A DNA stretch of 64,000 bases, taken from positions 22,442,501-22,506,500 of the forward strand of contig JAPTOF010000003.1 of NCBI GenBank assembly GCA_028554755.1. The letters are read 5' to 3'. This stretch comes from Cordia subcordata. Taxonomy: Eukaryota; Streptophyta; Magnoliopsida; Boraginales; Cordiaceae. The notes under the pieces are model-generated. The model ran no database searches. It was not told the DNA's origin and saw only the letters and a list, made by a program, of their open reading frames with translations. Shown one piece after another: positions 36,579-46,142 of this stretch. The position numbers and the translations under genes were made by a program. Position 1 is the first letter of the stretch; the number at the start of each line of letters is the position of its first letter.

Positions 36579-36780
36579 TTTATTTGGATTGGTTTTCTTT
36601 CATAGATAAGTGCCTTCTTTTGGCCGAGCTATAGAAAAGTATTTTTGTTCAATTAAAAGAACACTTCTTTTTCTATAATAAGTAAACTTTCAGAAGTTAG
36701 ATATTTCATCTTCTAAAAAATTTTTTTTTTTCAAAAATTAATGAAAAAAGCATTTAAAAAGATTGATCCAAACAAACCAT
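36579..36780. mobile_element. GTTTGGATT-end MITE, degraded copy
   Basis: The left end TTTATTTGGATTGGTTTTC is the inverted counterpart of the right end AAAGATTGATCCAAACAAA. The inside contains TTTTTCAAAAATTAATGAAA-like sequence. The ends resemble those of the copies at 37102, 50786 and 58684, but the terminal GGGC/GCCC is lost. Confidence 0.45.
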
Positions 36781-39013
36781 AAGTTGGTAAACAAATTGAG
36801 CACATGATTAAAAAAAAAAAAGAGAGAGAGAAGAATTGTTGAAATTGTCTTTGTAATTCCATCTCAATCTTGACGAATAGGACTATCTAGTTGGTAGCCA
36901 AATTGAGCACATGGTATTAAAAGAGGGGGGGGGGGGTGGACATAACAATAAGTCAATAACCATTACCAAAAAAAATAACCATTGCCCATCTGCATCGGGG
37001 AGAAGCTCCTATCGTGATGGTTGGTCAATTTTAGATTTATAGATGAATTTCACGTGCATGTAACATTCACATGTATGCTGAACTATATTTTTGGCAATTG
37101 AGGGCTCGTTTAGATTAATTTTTATGAATAGGTATTTTTTTTAAAGATATATATATATTTGTAATAAAATAATTGAATTGACTAAAGCAATTCAGTTCTA
37201 AAAAAAAATAAAATTAATTTGTAAGAACTTTTTTTTCCAAAAATATAAAAAATATTACCAAAAAAACTAATCCAAACAAATTTGGAAGTAGTGTTGTTAA
37301 AACTGCGAAGTGCATTGACCCATGAAAAGATAACAAAACATCGAAAGAGCACACAAGTTGCTAATTTTAAAATAAGTGGGTGCTTAGTATTCTCCCAAAT
37401 GGAATTAATGCCAATTTAGACGTTACTAGCCAAAAAGCCAGGTGCATCGAGTAGTTTAACTCGCAAAAAAAAAAAAAAAAAAATCTCATCCAAAGAAGAG
37501 CGCCAAAAGTCAACACAGGCATCATGATATATGATATGATCTTCTCAAACCTCAATGGAGAAATCCAAAGCCCTTGGTGGATGGGCAACCTTTAATGCTG
37601 CATTTAACTAAAGCCACTCGATTTTCTAACGCATGTAGTACTTTTCTGGTTTGTGTACCCTTTTTTTTTTGTATTCTTCTTTTTTAAAATTTTTGGGTCA
37701 AAGGTTAAAAAATTCCAAGGGGAATATGCCAAAAGCAGCGACGTTTTCTTAGGCCCATAGACACCTAGATCACGTTTTTTGGTGAACAACAAGACAAAGC
37801 GCGTGTTGAAAAACCACCTTCCTCTTTTTTTTATTTTTATTTTTCTATCTTTGGTCAACTCTTGATTGATTGATTTAAAGGAAATTTTCTTTTTTTTTTT
37901 TTGAAAAAAAAGAAAGAAATCATCTTGGCTTTAATCTTATTTCTTAGCTTTGTTCATTATCTGCAAGAAGAAAGAAAAGGCAAATTGGTGGTCAACACCT
38001 TCAAGGAAAAGTTAAAACAATCCCTTTCGGTGACAGCAATTTAACCCCCGTCTAGATAAATTTTTTTTTTCCCGAGATTCGAATTTTCTTGTAATATATA
38101 ATGCTATGTGAAATAGTGCTCATATATATATAAAAAAAAAAGAGAATTAAATGATTGCTCTGTGGTATTTGTATTATTAATTTATTCTTCCATATGTATT
38201 ATGAATGAGAGATTTGCTATGCTTTCTAAATTTCTTGTAAAGCGTAATTACATTAATCAAAGGAGACAGCTTTGGTGACAAATTTTTTTCTTAAACAGCC
38301 GTAAAAAAAAAAAAAGAAAGATAAATTTTGTTTAATTTATCCAACTGTAGAGTGGTAATCACTATCTAATACCACATATCACGTAGTGGTAAGTTAATAA
38401 TGACGGTAATAATTTTCAAGGTTAAACTCATTAACCCTATGACCAGAGCATGCATAAAGCACTTGGCAACAATAAACCTTTTATCTATATAATTTAAGGG
38501 AGTGTCTCATTAGCACTCATTACACATGGAGATAAAATAAACTTGCAAAATCATTGCAAACAGATCAGCATCACCATCTTCATCGCTTCACATCATCATT
38601 CCTAATATCCCACAAGAGCTCCCTCCCATTAAAATCCTCCCACAAAAGAAAAGATAAAAAAATTTGAAAAAAAAAAAAGAAGCATACAAAAATGCTATTT
38701 ATTTTTTAATGCTGAAAAATAATATTTGTGTACCCAAAAAAATACATGTAACCCATAAGTAAAGATCGACATGTAAATACTAAAACCTAACACGCTTACA
38801 TAACCAACCAATTGAAATGTTACTAGGCATTTTGACAAAACCAAGCGTTTTTCCTAGAACGGGAGATTTTGTAAACTTCATCTCATGCACAATTTCTTCA
38901 CATTTTCTTTTTTAAATATCCAAAAAGCTGAATTTGGAGAACATATTTTATACATAGATTCACATAATATATTACAATATCTCATTTAGATAGAGTAAGA
39001 AAATAAACGTTTT
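36781..39013. other. Intergenic upstream of the PUB17-type gene, no gene recognised
   Basis: Holds a poly-G run at about 36926-36937, a MITE at 37102-37283, and many poly-A or poly-T runs (37465-37482, 37658-37669, 37891-37902). Minus ORFs at 37367-37858 are low-complexity by-products. Confidence 0.5.
37102..37283. mobile_element. GTTTGGATT-end MITE, diverged copy
   Basis: The left end GGGCTCGTTTAGATTAATTT pairs with the right end AAAACTAATCCAAACAAATT. The interior is A/T-rich with TTTTTTAAAGA and AAAAAATATTACC. It is similar in ends and size to the 230-bp elements at 50786-51017 and 58684-58913. Confidence 0.5.
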
Positions 39014-39358
39014 TAGGGTAAAATGCACTATACAACATGTGATTTATCTAATTAGCTAATTACCTATGTGTTTTTAAAATTATCTATGTTATCTTACATT
39101 TTAAAACGTAGTATGTTACCTCCTATAATTTTGTCTAACTATCTTATTATCCCTTTGATTTGTTTAAGGAACTAGTTACTCCCTCAAGTATTTACGTAAC
39201 AATATGTAACAAACTATAAGTTTTAACACTTACAGACGTAAAAAGATGGCGAGCATAGTGCACAATAACTTAATTTGGATAAAAAACGCCAAAATAGGAA
39301 GACAACAACTACTTAATTAGATAAATTATAAGAAGGATGTGACGTGCATTTTATTTTA
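39014..39358. mobile_element. Inverted-repeat element of the GGGTAAAATGCAC type
   Basis: The left end AGGGTAAAATGCACTATACA continues to GTGATTTATCTAATTAG. The right end is its diverged reverse complement (CTTAATTAGATAAATTATAA … GTGCATTTTATTTT). Inside are repeated TATGTTATCTTACATTT and TATGTTACCTCC blocks. The same family design is seen at 43532-44017. No target duplication could be fixed. Confidence 0.55.
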
Positions 39359-39642
39359 TTTTATTTATATTTATTTATATAAGATAATAATTTGTCAAAA
39401 CTAAGAGAGAAGAGGAAGAGAGAGAGAGAGAGGGTGAGAAAAAAAAAAAAGAAAAAAGAAAGTGGGAAAAGGGAAAGAAAGATAGAGATACAAGTATCAA
39501 GTCTAATCGTCAACCATACACACAGAAAAAAGGCCAACCTTTCCGTGCCAGCCATATGCCTTTCTCTTTTATTCTTCAACTCACGCGGATTCATCACTAG
39601 TAAAAAAAAAAAAAAAAAAAAAAAGCCTTAGTTTTCTTATAT

Positions 39643-39801
39643 ATCTCTATCGACACATATATATCTATCTATATCTATATCTATATCTATATATACATAT
39701 ATGTACAAAACACACACACTAAAGCATATTGTTCATTTGTGCATATAATTAAAGGAATTGTGGAGAAATTTTTGGTTGTTTTAATCTCTTATTTATGGTA
39801 G
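39643..39801 (+). promoter_or_regulatory. PUB17: PUB17-type gene leader region with a TATC/TATA microsatellite
   Basis: A TATATC-type microsatellite (about 39653-39707) precedes the start codon. It follows a poly-A tract (39602-39624) and a GA-rich tract (39413-39480). The transcription start cannot be placed. An out-of-frame ATG at 39795 lies seven bases before the main start and is listed separately. Confidence 0.35.
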
Positions 39802-39953
39802 ATGGCATCGGCGGCTATATTTTCTGCGTTGAGGCGGGCGGCGACGCCGTCGCTGGAGGCGTTCTTAGTGCCGGCAGATCTAACGGCGACGACGTTGCTC
39901 GTGACGTTGAGGTCGTTATGTTCGGAGCTGATTTCGTCGTGCTCTTCGAATAA
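39795..39953 (+). other. Overlapping upstream ORF at the PUB17-type start (52 codons)
   Basis: An ATG at 39795 opens a frame of 52 codons that ends with TAA at 39951-39953. It overlaps the first 152 bases of the PUB17 coding sequence in another frame. Context is weak for both starts (T at -3, G at +4). If the leader includes 39795, this ORF would lower translation of the ligase by leaky scanning. It could be an accident of the GC-rich N-terminal coding region, where long frames are common. Confidence 0.35.
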
Positions 39954-41982
39954 GGCGGCGCTGCCGTTCCAGAGGCGAAACACGAGGTCCCTCCTCCGTA
40001 AAATCGAGGTGTTTGCGGTTCTCTTAGAGTCCCTGCCCGACGAGGAAATCACGAAACTACCATCCACGGCGCTTTTGTGCTTGAAGGAGTTGTACCTCGT
40101 GCTTCACCGGTGTAAGTTCCTGCTGGATTACTCCAGACACAGCAGTAAGTTGTGGCTGTTGCTTCATAACCACACGATTTCGGGTCGATTTCACGATCTA
40201 AACCAGCAATTGTACACACTCCTAGATGTTTTCCCGTTGAATAATTGTCTAGATTTGCCTCTAGATGTTATAGAACAAGTCCAGTTGTTGCAAAAACAAT
40301 CGACCAGGTCGAAATTAATAATTGATTCTTCGGATGAATCGTTGAGATTGAAAATGTATTCCTTCTTGGATGATTTCGAGAAGGGGAGGACACCTGATAG
40401 AACCGATTTGTATACGGCTTTTGTCGAGAAAATGGGGATTAAGGACGCCAAGAGTTGTGGCATGGAGATTGAGTTTTTGGAGGAGCAGATTGCGAATTAC
40501 GAGCGGGATGGTGATCTTGAGCCTAGCGCAGCCGTGGTTTATGGCTTCGTGGCTTTGACGAGGTACTGTAGATTTTTGCTGTACGGGTTTCAGGAGGAGG
40601 ACGAGGATGAGGTGGAGGCGAGGGTTAGTAGAAGGAAGAAAACAAATAAGAAAGCGTTAATTGGTCAAGAGATTGCAGGGGCGTTTGTTAAGATTCCGAA
40701 AGATTTTTGTTGCCCCATTACTTTGGAGATGATGAAGGATCCGGTAATTGTGTGGACGGGGCAGACGTATGATAGGGAGTCGATAACGAGGTGGATAGGT
40801 GAAGGGCATTATACTTGCCCAAAAACAGGGCAGTTGCTTGTTCATAAATGGCTTGTGCCAAATAGGGCTCTTAGGAATTTGATTATGCGGTGGTGTGCTG
40901 CTAATGGAATACCTTATGATCCCTTGGAGCATGGGGATTCACCTAGTGAGCGAATGGTGCCTGCATTGCTAAGCAAGGCTGCAGTTGAAGCTAACAAAGC
41001 CACAGTGAGGTTACTTGTACAGCAGCTGGAGAACGGGACAGAGTGTGCTAAAACTGTTGCTGTCAGGTCGATACGGTTGTTAGCCAAGAATGGGAAGGAA
41101 AACCGTGCTTACATTGCTGAGGCTGGGGCGATTCTCCCTTTGAAAAAGTTGCTTTTGTCACAGCATGCAGTTACACAAGAGAATTCAGTGACTGCAATGC
41201 TTAATTTATCGATTTATGATAAGAACAAATCTAAAATAATGGAAGAACAAGGGTGTTTGGAGTCGATAGTGGAAGTTTTGAGATTTGGGCTCACAACTGA
41301 GGCCAGGGAAAACGCAGCAGCGACACTATTCAGTCTGTCTGCTGTTCATGACTATAAGAAGAGGATAGCAGATGAAGATGGGGCTGTTGAAGCATTGGCT
41401 GGGTTGTTAATAAATGGAACACCTAGGGGCAAGAAAGATGCAGTAACAGCTTTATTTAATCTATCTACGCACGCAGAGAACTGTATGAGAATGATAGAGT
41501 CGGGGGCTGTTATGTCTCTGGTGGATGCTCTGGAATGTGAAAATGTTGGTGAAGATGCAGCAGGTACCCTCGCCCTGATCGTTAGGCAGCCTCAAGGTGC
41601 CAAGGCTGTTGGAAACCAGGAGAAGGCAGTAGCAGGACTGATTGGAATGATGCGAGCCGGGAGTCCCAGAGGGAAAGAGAACGCAGTTGCTGCGTTGCTT
41701 GAACTATGTCGTAGTGGTGGGGCAGCTGTAGCCGAGAGGGTGTTGAAAGCACCAGCATTAGCCAGTTTGCTTCAGTCTCTGCTCTTCACGGGGACAAAGC
41801 GAGCAAGGAGGAAAGCAGCATCGCTTGCTAGAGTTGTCCAGAGGTGTGAGAATACATCCTCGCATTTTGCTGGAACGGCTGTAGGGTATGCATATGGAGG
41901 CAACTCTGTTACGGGTAGAGACACGAGTTTAGCCGCTGATTATACGACGATGCCATTCTCCATTTCAGTGCAGGTCCTGTAA
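39802..41982 (+). CDS. PUB17: U-box/ARM-repeat E3 ubiquitin ligase, PUB17 type
   Basis: One uninterrupted frame of 726 residues starts MASAAIFSALRRAATPSLEA, the same opening as Arabidopsis PUB17 (as remembered, 729 residues). It ends in SISVQVL, close to that protein's SISVPVL. The N-terminal helical (UND) region spans about residues 1-280. The U-box spans about 297-371, with CCPITLEMMKDPVI, TGQTYDRESITRWI and CPKTGQ. ARM repeats follow to about 690 (IRLLAKNGKENRAYIAEAGA, QENSVTAMLNLSIYDKNKSK, NAAATLFSLSAVHDYKKRIA). U-box ligases recruit E2-ubiquitin. PUB17 and its tobacco counterpart ACRE276 promote the hypersensitive response and immune signalling. The absence of introns agrees with what I know of the family. 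The 5' third is notably GC-rich compared with its surroundings. Confidence 0.95.
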   Translation: MASAAIFSALRRAATPSLEAFLVPADLTATTLLVTLRSLCSELISSCSSNKAALPFQRRNTRSLLRKIEVFAVLLESLPDEEITKLPSTALLCLKELYLVLHRCKFLLDYSRHSSKLWLLLHNHTISGRFHDLNQQLYTLLDVFPLNNCLDLPLDVIEQVQLLQKQSTRSKLIIDSSDESLRLKMYSFLDDFEKGRTPDRTDLYTAFVEKMGIKDAKSCGMEIEFLEEQIANYERDGDLEPSAAVVYGFVALTRYCRFLLYGFQEEDEDEVEARVSRRKKTNKKALIGQEIAGAFVKIPKDFCCPITLEMMKDPVIVWTGQTYDRESITRWIGEGHYTCPKTGQLLVHKWLVPNRALRNLIMRWCAANGIPYDPLEHGDSPSERMVPALLSKAAVEANKATVRLLVQQLENGTECAKTVAVRSIRLLAKNGKENRAYIAEAGAILPLKKLLLSQHAVTQENSVTAMLNLSIYDKNKSKIMEEQGCLESIVEVLRFGLTTEARENAAATLFSLSAVHDYKKRIADEDGAVEALAGLLINGTPRGKKDAVTALFNLSTHAENCMRMIESGAVMSLVDALECENVGEDAAGTLALIVRQPQGAKAVGNQEKAVAGLIGMMRAGSPRGKENAVAALLELCRSGGAAVAERVLKAPALASLLQSLLFTGTKRARRKAASLARVVQRCENTSSHFAGTAVGYAYGGNSVTGRDTSLAADYTTMPFSISVQVL

Positions 41983-42198
41983 TATACTGGTGGTAACAAC
42001 CACTTGAGCTGTTGTCCTCACCAATTCATTTAAGTTCCCATATTCTTTTTGTAATATCACATACATCTGTCATTACATTATAGATGTGAAAAGGAAATAG
42101 GAATTGAAATTTCGGAAGGAATAACTTATTTTAGCAGCTTCTGTATGCGTTAAGCTTTTCAAGCCTATTCTCCCGTTAGAGTAGGAAAATGAAACGTT

Positions 42199-42282
42199 GT
42201 TAGATGCTCGTTGCTTGGTTTATGGAAACTTTCTTAACTTGTTAGATGCTCATTGCTTGGTTTATGAAAACTCTCTTAACTT
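42199..42282. repeat. Tandem duplication, 42-bp unit, in the PUB17 3' flank
   Basis: GTTAGATGCTC(G/A)TTGCTTGG starts at 42199 and again at 42241, and the two copies differ at about four positions. They lie about 220 bp after the stop codon and may be in the 3' UTR. Confidence 0.9.
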
Positions 42283-42681
42283 CTAATACTTACTGAGAAA
42301 TGTCAAGAGCTACATTGCAGCAGATACGTTTTCTGTTTCTTTGGGCATGTCTTATGATAGCTTCACTAAAATTGCCTTAAAACAAATGAATTGGATCTTT
42401 TTGTCCTAATGTAGTTACAAAGAAATGTTTATTTTCTCAAGTTATAATAGAATGTGGTAAATTTTTTTTTTTCTTTTTCTTTTTTTGTTTGTTTATGCGT
42501 GTTGAATATTTTGTTAGGCCTTGCCACTATGGCAGTGACGTGTTCCCTCAGGTATCGAGAGTTAATGTTGGCGAAATAATAATAAAATAGTGTGAATAGT
42601 TCACAGCCGTAGAATCTCTCGTGACAGTTACGTTTTTGACGTTGAAGGGGATACAAATCCCTGCGGCAGAGAAGAGAAGAC

Positions 42682-42783
42682 AGATTGCTGCATTCCTAGA
42701 TTGGAATTATATGTTAATTACCCTAAAAAGAAAGATTGCTGCATTCCTAGATTGGAAGTATATGTTAATTACCCTAAAAGAAG
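42682..42783. repeat. Tandem duplication, 51-bp unit
   Basis: AGATTGCTGCATTCCTAGAT at 42682 recurs at 42733, followed in both by TGGAA.TATATGTTAATTACCCTAAAA. The copies are nearly identical. Confidence 0.92.
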
Positions 42784-43531
42784 AGAGAAGAGAGAGAAAA
42801 TTGTTGGTCCTTTTTCAATTAGGTATAGAAATTGTCAAAGTTTGCCCACAGTCTGGCTCTAGGTGGTGGCTGGAATCCAATTTTATGACAAACATGAGTT
42901 GCAGCAACCAATTTTAGACTAGGGAAATCAAAATTTGACTTTCTAGAAGGCCTTGCCTGGATTCGGTTCGTATTTAGATTTTCTGGTAACATTAATAAAG
43001 AGGAATAGGTTCAAGATTGCTCTACAGTCCCTGGCATGTTGAAGGGTTCGAAGAAAACGAAGGGAAGAGAGATTTCTAAAAACTACCAAAGGATTTTATG
43101 AATGGTTGAAATTATAATGTCTTCGTTGTTGCGAATGATGGTGTGCAATCCAACTATTGGTTGATGAAGTTGGTATCACTGGTTGTGCTTTCTCAAGTCG
43201 GGTGGAGTTAGACCCACTTGGGAGTGAACTCATCATGTGCTTTTTGATGTTTTGCACAGCGCCATGGGCAAGCAACCTTCCACTCATTTTCCCTCTAAGC
43301 GCTGCTATTTGGAAGATTGACCTTTTCCCTCAATCATTTTGCCGCGCCACTTCATTATATAAGAAGAGTGGTGGTTTTCATACCCAGCCCAATGATATAT
43401 GGTCAGCAATTTGCCACTGAGAATGCTCTTTCCCGAAAATTTAATATATTCTTGGTGGGATATGTTCTTTTTCACTATAGATATGTCTTATTGCTGGGTT
43501 AACAAAAAAATAAAGCAATTATATTTCTTTA

Positions 43532-44017
43532 GGTATAATACATGTTATTCCTCTATGATTAGTCTAATTAGTTGATTATACTATGTACTTTAAAGTTTAT
43601 CACATTACTGCTCATACTTTTAGAAAGGTAGTATGCAATCTTTAACCTTTAACTTCTTGTGCTTTATACATGCTTTTTCTTTTCTTCTCTCACCCCCCCT
43701 CCCGCCGCCGCCCCCAATATATGTGTTAAAATTTGCAATGTATTATGTCTGTCCACTAAAATACCATTATTATCGTCTAATAGCATTTAAATAATAATTG
43801 AAAAAAAAGAGAAGAGATTGTGTTGCCTTTTGAATAATATAGGAGATAATGTGATAAGTTTTAAAGATAAAGGGAGTAATCAGCTAAACAAGCAAACCTT
43901 TAGAAGCAATCAGGTAATAAAACGTTATAAAACATAAGAGATAATAAGGTAAATTTTATAATATAAGAATAATAAGCTAATTACACAAACCATTGTATGG
44001 AAGATACATTTTACTCA
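43532..44017. mobile_element. Inverted-repeat element, probably Mutator-type
   Basis: The left end GGTATAATACATGTTATTCC passes to TGATTAGTCTAATTAG. The right end is its diverged reverse complement, ending near AAGATACATTTTACTCA. Possible 9-bp flanks are ATTTCTTTA (43523-43531) and ATTTCTTAA (44018-44026), matching at 8 of 9. Inside is a C-rich stretch (CACCCCCCCTCCCGCCGCCG, about 43691). Repeated 'TTATCACATTA…'-type units occur on both arms. It belongs to the same broad family as 39014-39358. Confidence 0.6.
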
Positions 44018-44294
44018 ATTTCTTAATAAAAAGTGTTAAACAAAGTACAAGTTGAAGACGGGGCTGTAAAACTTGAATTGCAAAGTACGGCTATATTTTG
44101 TTTTTAGATATAGAATAGTGGTTTCTAATAGCTGAATTCCTACTGTCTCAAGCCTGAAATGGTGAGCTGGCTGGACTCTGTTGTGATGCTGTTTTTCTAA
44201 AGCAAAGAAGCCAATTGATATGTAGTTGTCCAATTTGCAAAGTTGTACCAGAAAAATTCGCCTGCACCCCATAACCAAAATACTCTTCAACTTG

Positions 44295-44632
44295 GTGAGA
44301 ATGAGTTAAATGTCCCACGTTATAAAAAGAACAATCAAAATATCATGTTCTTGAGACTAACGAGTAAAATACCATAAAATGCATCTTCGAATTTTGAAAA
44401 CTCGAAAATTGAAATTCTTTTTTCTTTTGAAAAGTAGATTTTCGAGTTTTGAAAACTCGAAAATACAAAAAATCAAAAGACATATTCCAGTTTTCAAAAC
44501 TCGAAGATTGTAATCTTCGAATTTGGAAAACTCAAAGTTGAGTTTTGTGACGTTTTGTTCATTAGTTTAAAAAACATGACATTTTGGTTAATTTTTTTTT
44601 TAAAAAAAAGGAATATTTAATTCATTTTCTCA
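44295..44632. mobile_element. Foldback element with exact 8-bp direct flanks
   Basis: TCAACTTG occurs at 44287-44294 and at 44633-44640. Between them the left arm (GTGAGAATGAGTTAAATG, CAAAATATCATGTTC, GACTAACGAGTAAAAT) pairs with the right arm (GAATATTTAATTCATTTTCT, AACATGACATTTTGG, ATTAGTTTAAA). The centre is built from palindromes around TTCGAGTTTTGAAAACTCGAA (from 44444), with related forms at 44385, 44490 and 44517. An 8-bp flank fits hAT; with one mismatch it could be 9 bp (Mutator). It encodes nothing. Confidence 0.7.
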
Positions 44633-44641
44633 TCAACTTGC

Positions 44642-46142
44642 CACAATGCGATGCCACGGCATGAACTCTTACCTAAAGATTCTGATTCCCTCATAATGTA
44701 ATGTTAAGGAGAGACTGAGAGTTCTGTGATTGTAAGTTGTCTTTGGATCTTTACTATAATGTTATTTGTCGTTATAAAGATATTAATAGTTTGGACAATT
44801 TACTATTATTGAATTTGTGTGGCAACTTTATGAGGTTACAAAGAGATTTAAATTCCTTGGATAACGGTCTTATCGTTAGAAGCTCTATTGTCATTCCCCC
44901 GTGGCCTGACAATTACACATGGCTATTTTAGAGCGAGCACTGTTATGTGAAAATTTTGACATCTAATATATGAATGTTTATCATAGAAAGGAGAGGTGAA
45001 AGGATGACATAAAGACGTTACTCTTTTAGAGCTGTGTAGTGTCTTTAGCAGTAGAAATTTGATATTGGAACATCAGAATACATGAATGTCACTAAGCAGA
45101 AGCCTTTTTATTTGGAGAAACAACCAATGTGCAAAAAGTAGTTGCTATCAAATTTTTATTTTATGGAAGGTGAAGGTAACTGAGGACAAAAGTTGCAGGT
45201 AAGTCCTCTTCCTGTGCCCCATTTATTCCATCTATCAAATGATATGATTTTCAGGTTCATTAGATTTCACTTGCTGTGTTTTTAGGTTTTGTTTCTACTG
45301 CACCATGACTTTTGCTTTCACAATAAGGTAGTGTCCCTTGTTGTTGCAGTAAGCTGGAGTAGAAGGCAGGTCAAGGAACTATTTTTCCTTCCCTATCTGG
45401 CTTTCCTTCATAACAAGCAATAGCTAATTACCTTGACTTTTAAGCATTTAGATACATGATGAGAACTTGGATGAGAATAAACTTTTCAGGAGCCACTTAT
45501 CTAAATCTATCTTGATCTTCTCTGTGTCCATTTACATTTTCCTTTTTGTATCGATTCATGCTCTAACTGAAGTTAAACTTGAGCGAATTTTTGAAATTCC
45601 TCAGCCAATAAGTTGGAAAGCTGGCAATGCTGTATATAATAGAGGGAAAAATACACTATTTTTTCAAGTCTTGGAAATCACTAGAAGAAATTTCGGCAGA
45701 TTATTTTTAGATATTTCTTGGAATTAACTAGATCTTCGATTCTAAAATTTTACCATATATTACAGTAACAGAAGTGGTAGGAAAGAGCTAATGATATTCA
45801 TAGTACTCCGGAAATTAGATAAACATAAACATTACTAGAGGAGCCCATCAGTTTTTACAGATAGCATAACTAGAATCCAATGCCTTTTCAGAAAATAGAA
45901 AAGAGCACGAGATGTAATTAACATGGTTGGTCAACATATACAGAATATGAAAGACCCTCTCAGACTCTTGCTGAAATTCCATTTAGTATACTATCCGGTT
46001 GTAGGAGGAGCAAAATGCGCCCTTGTATTCTTATCTTTTACCTGCTGCAAAAGATGAATCTGATATAAGTTAATTTGTGATGTATCATCTTCATGTGTAA
46101 TTAAATGTAAAAAAGTGAACTTACCTGGTTCGATCTCTAACA
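44642..46142. other. Intergenic downstream of the heat-shock-factor gene, no gene recognised
   Basis: AT-rich sequence without recognised coding exons. ORFs at 44737-44931 and 45467-45727 have no domain I can identify. The part nearest 46142 should include the 3' UTR of the minus-strand heat-shock-factor gene. Confidence 0.5.

Noticed and set aside
45467..45727. 86-codon ORF with a hydrophobic start
   Set aside because: It has a signal-peptide-like start but no conserved motif, and the codon content matches the surrounding AT-rich DNA.
46118..46140. GGTTCGATCTC, resembling a tRNA/SINE B box
   Set aside because: No A box at the right distance and no cloverleaf could be drawn. It sits just beyond the HSF stop.
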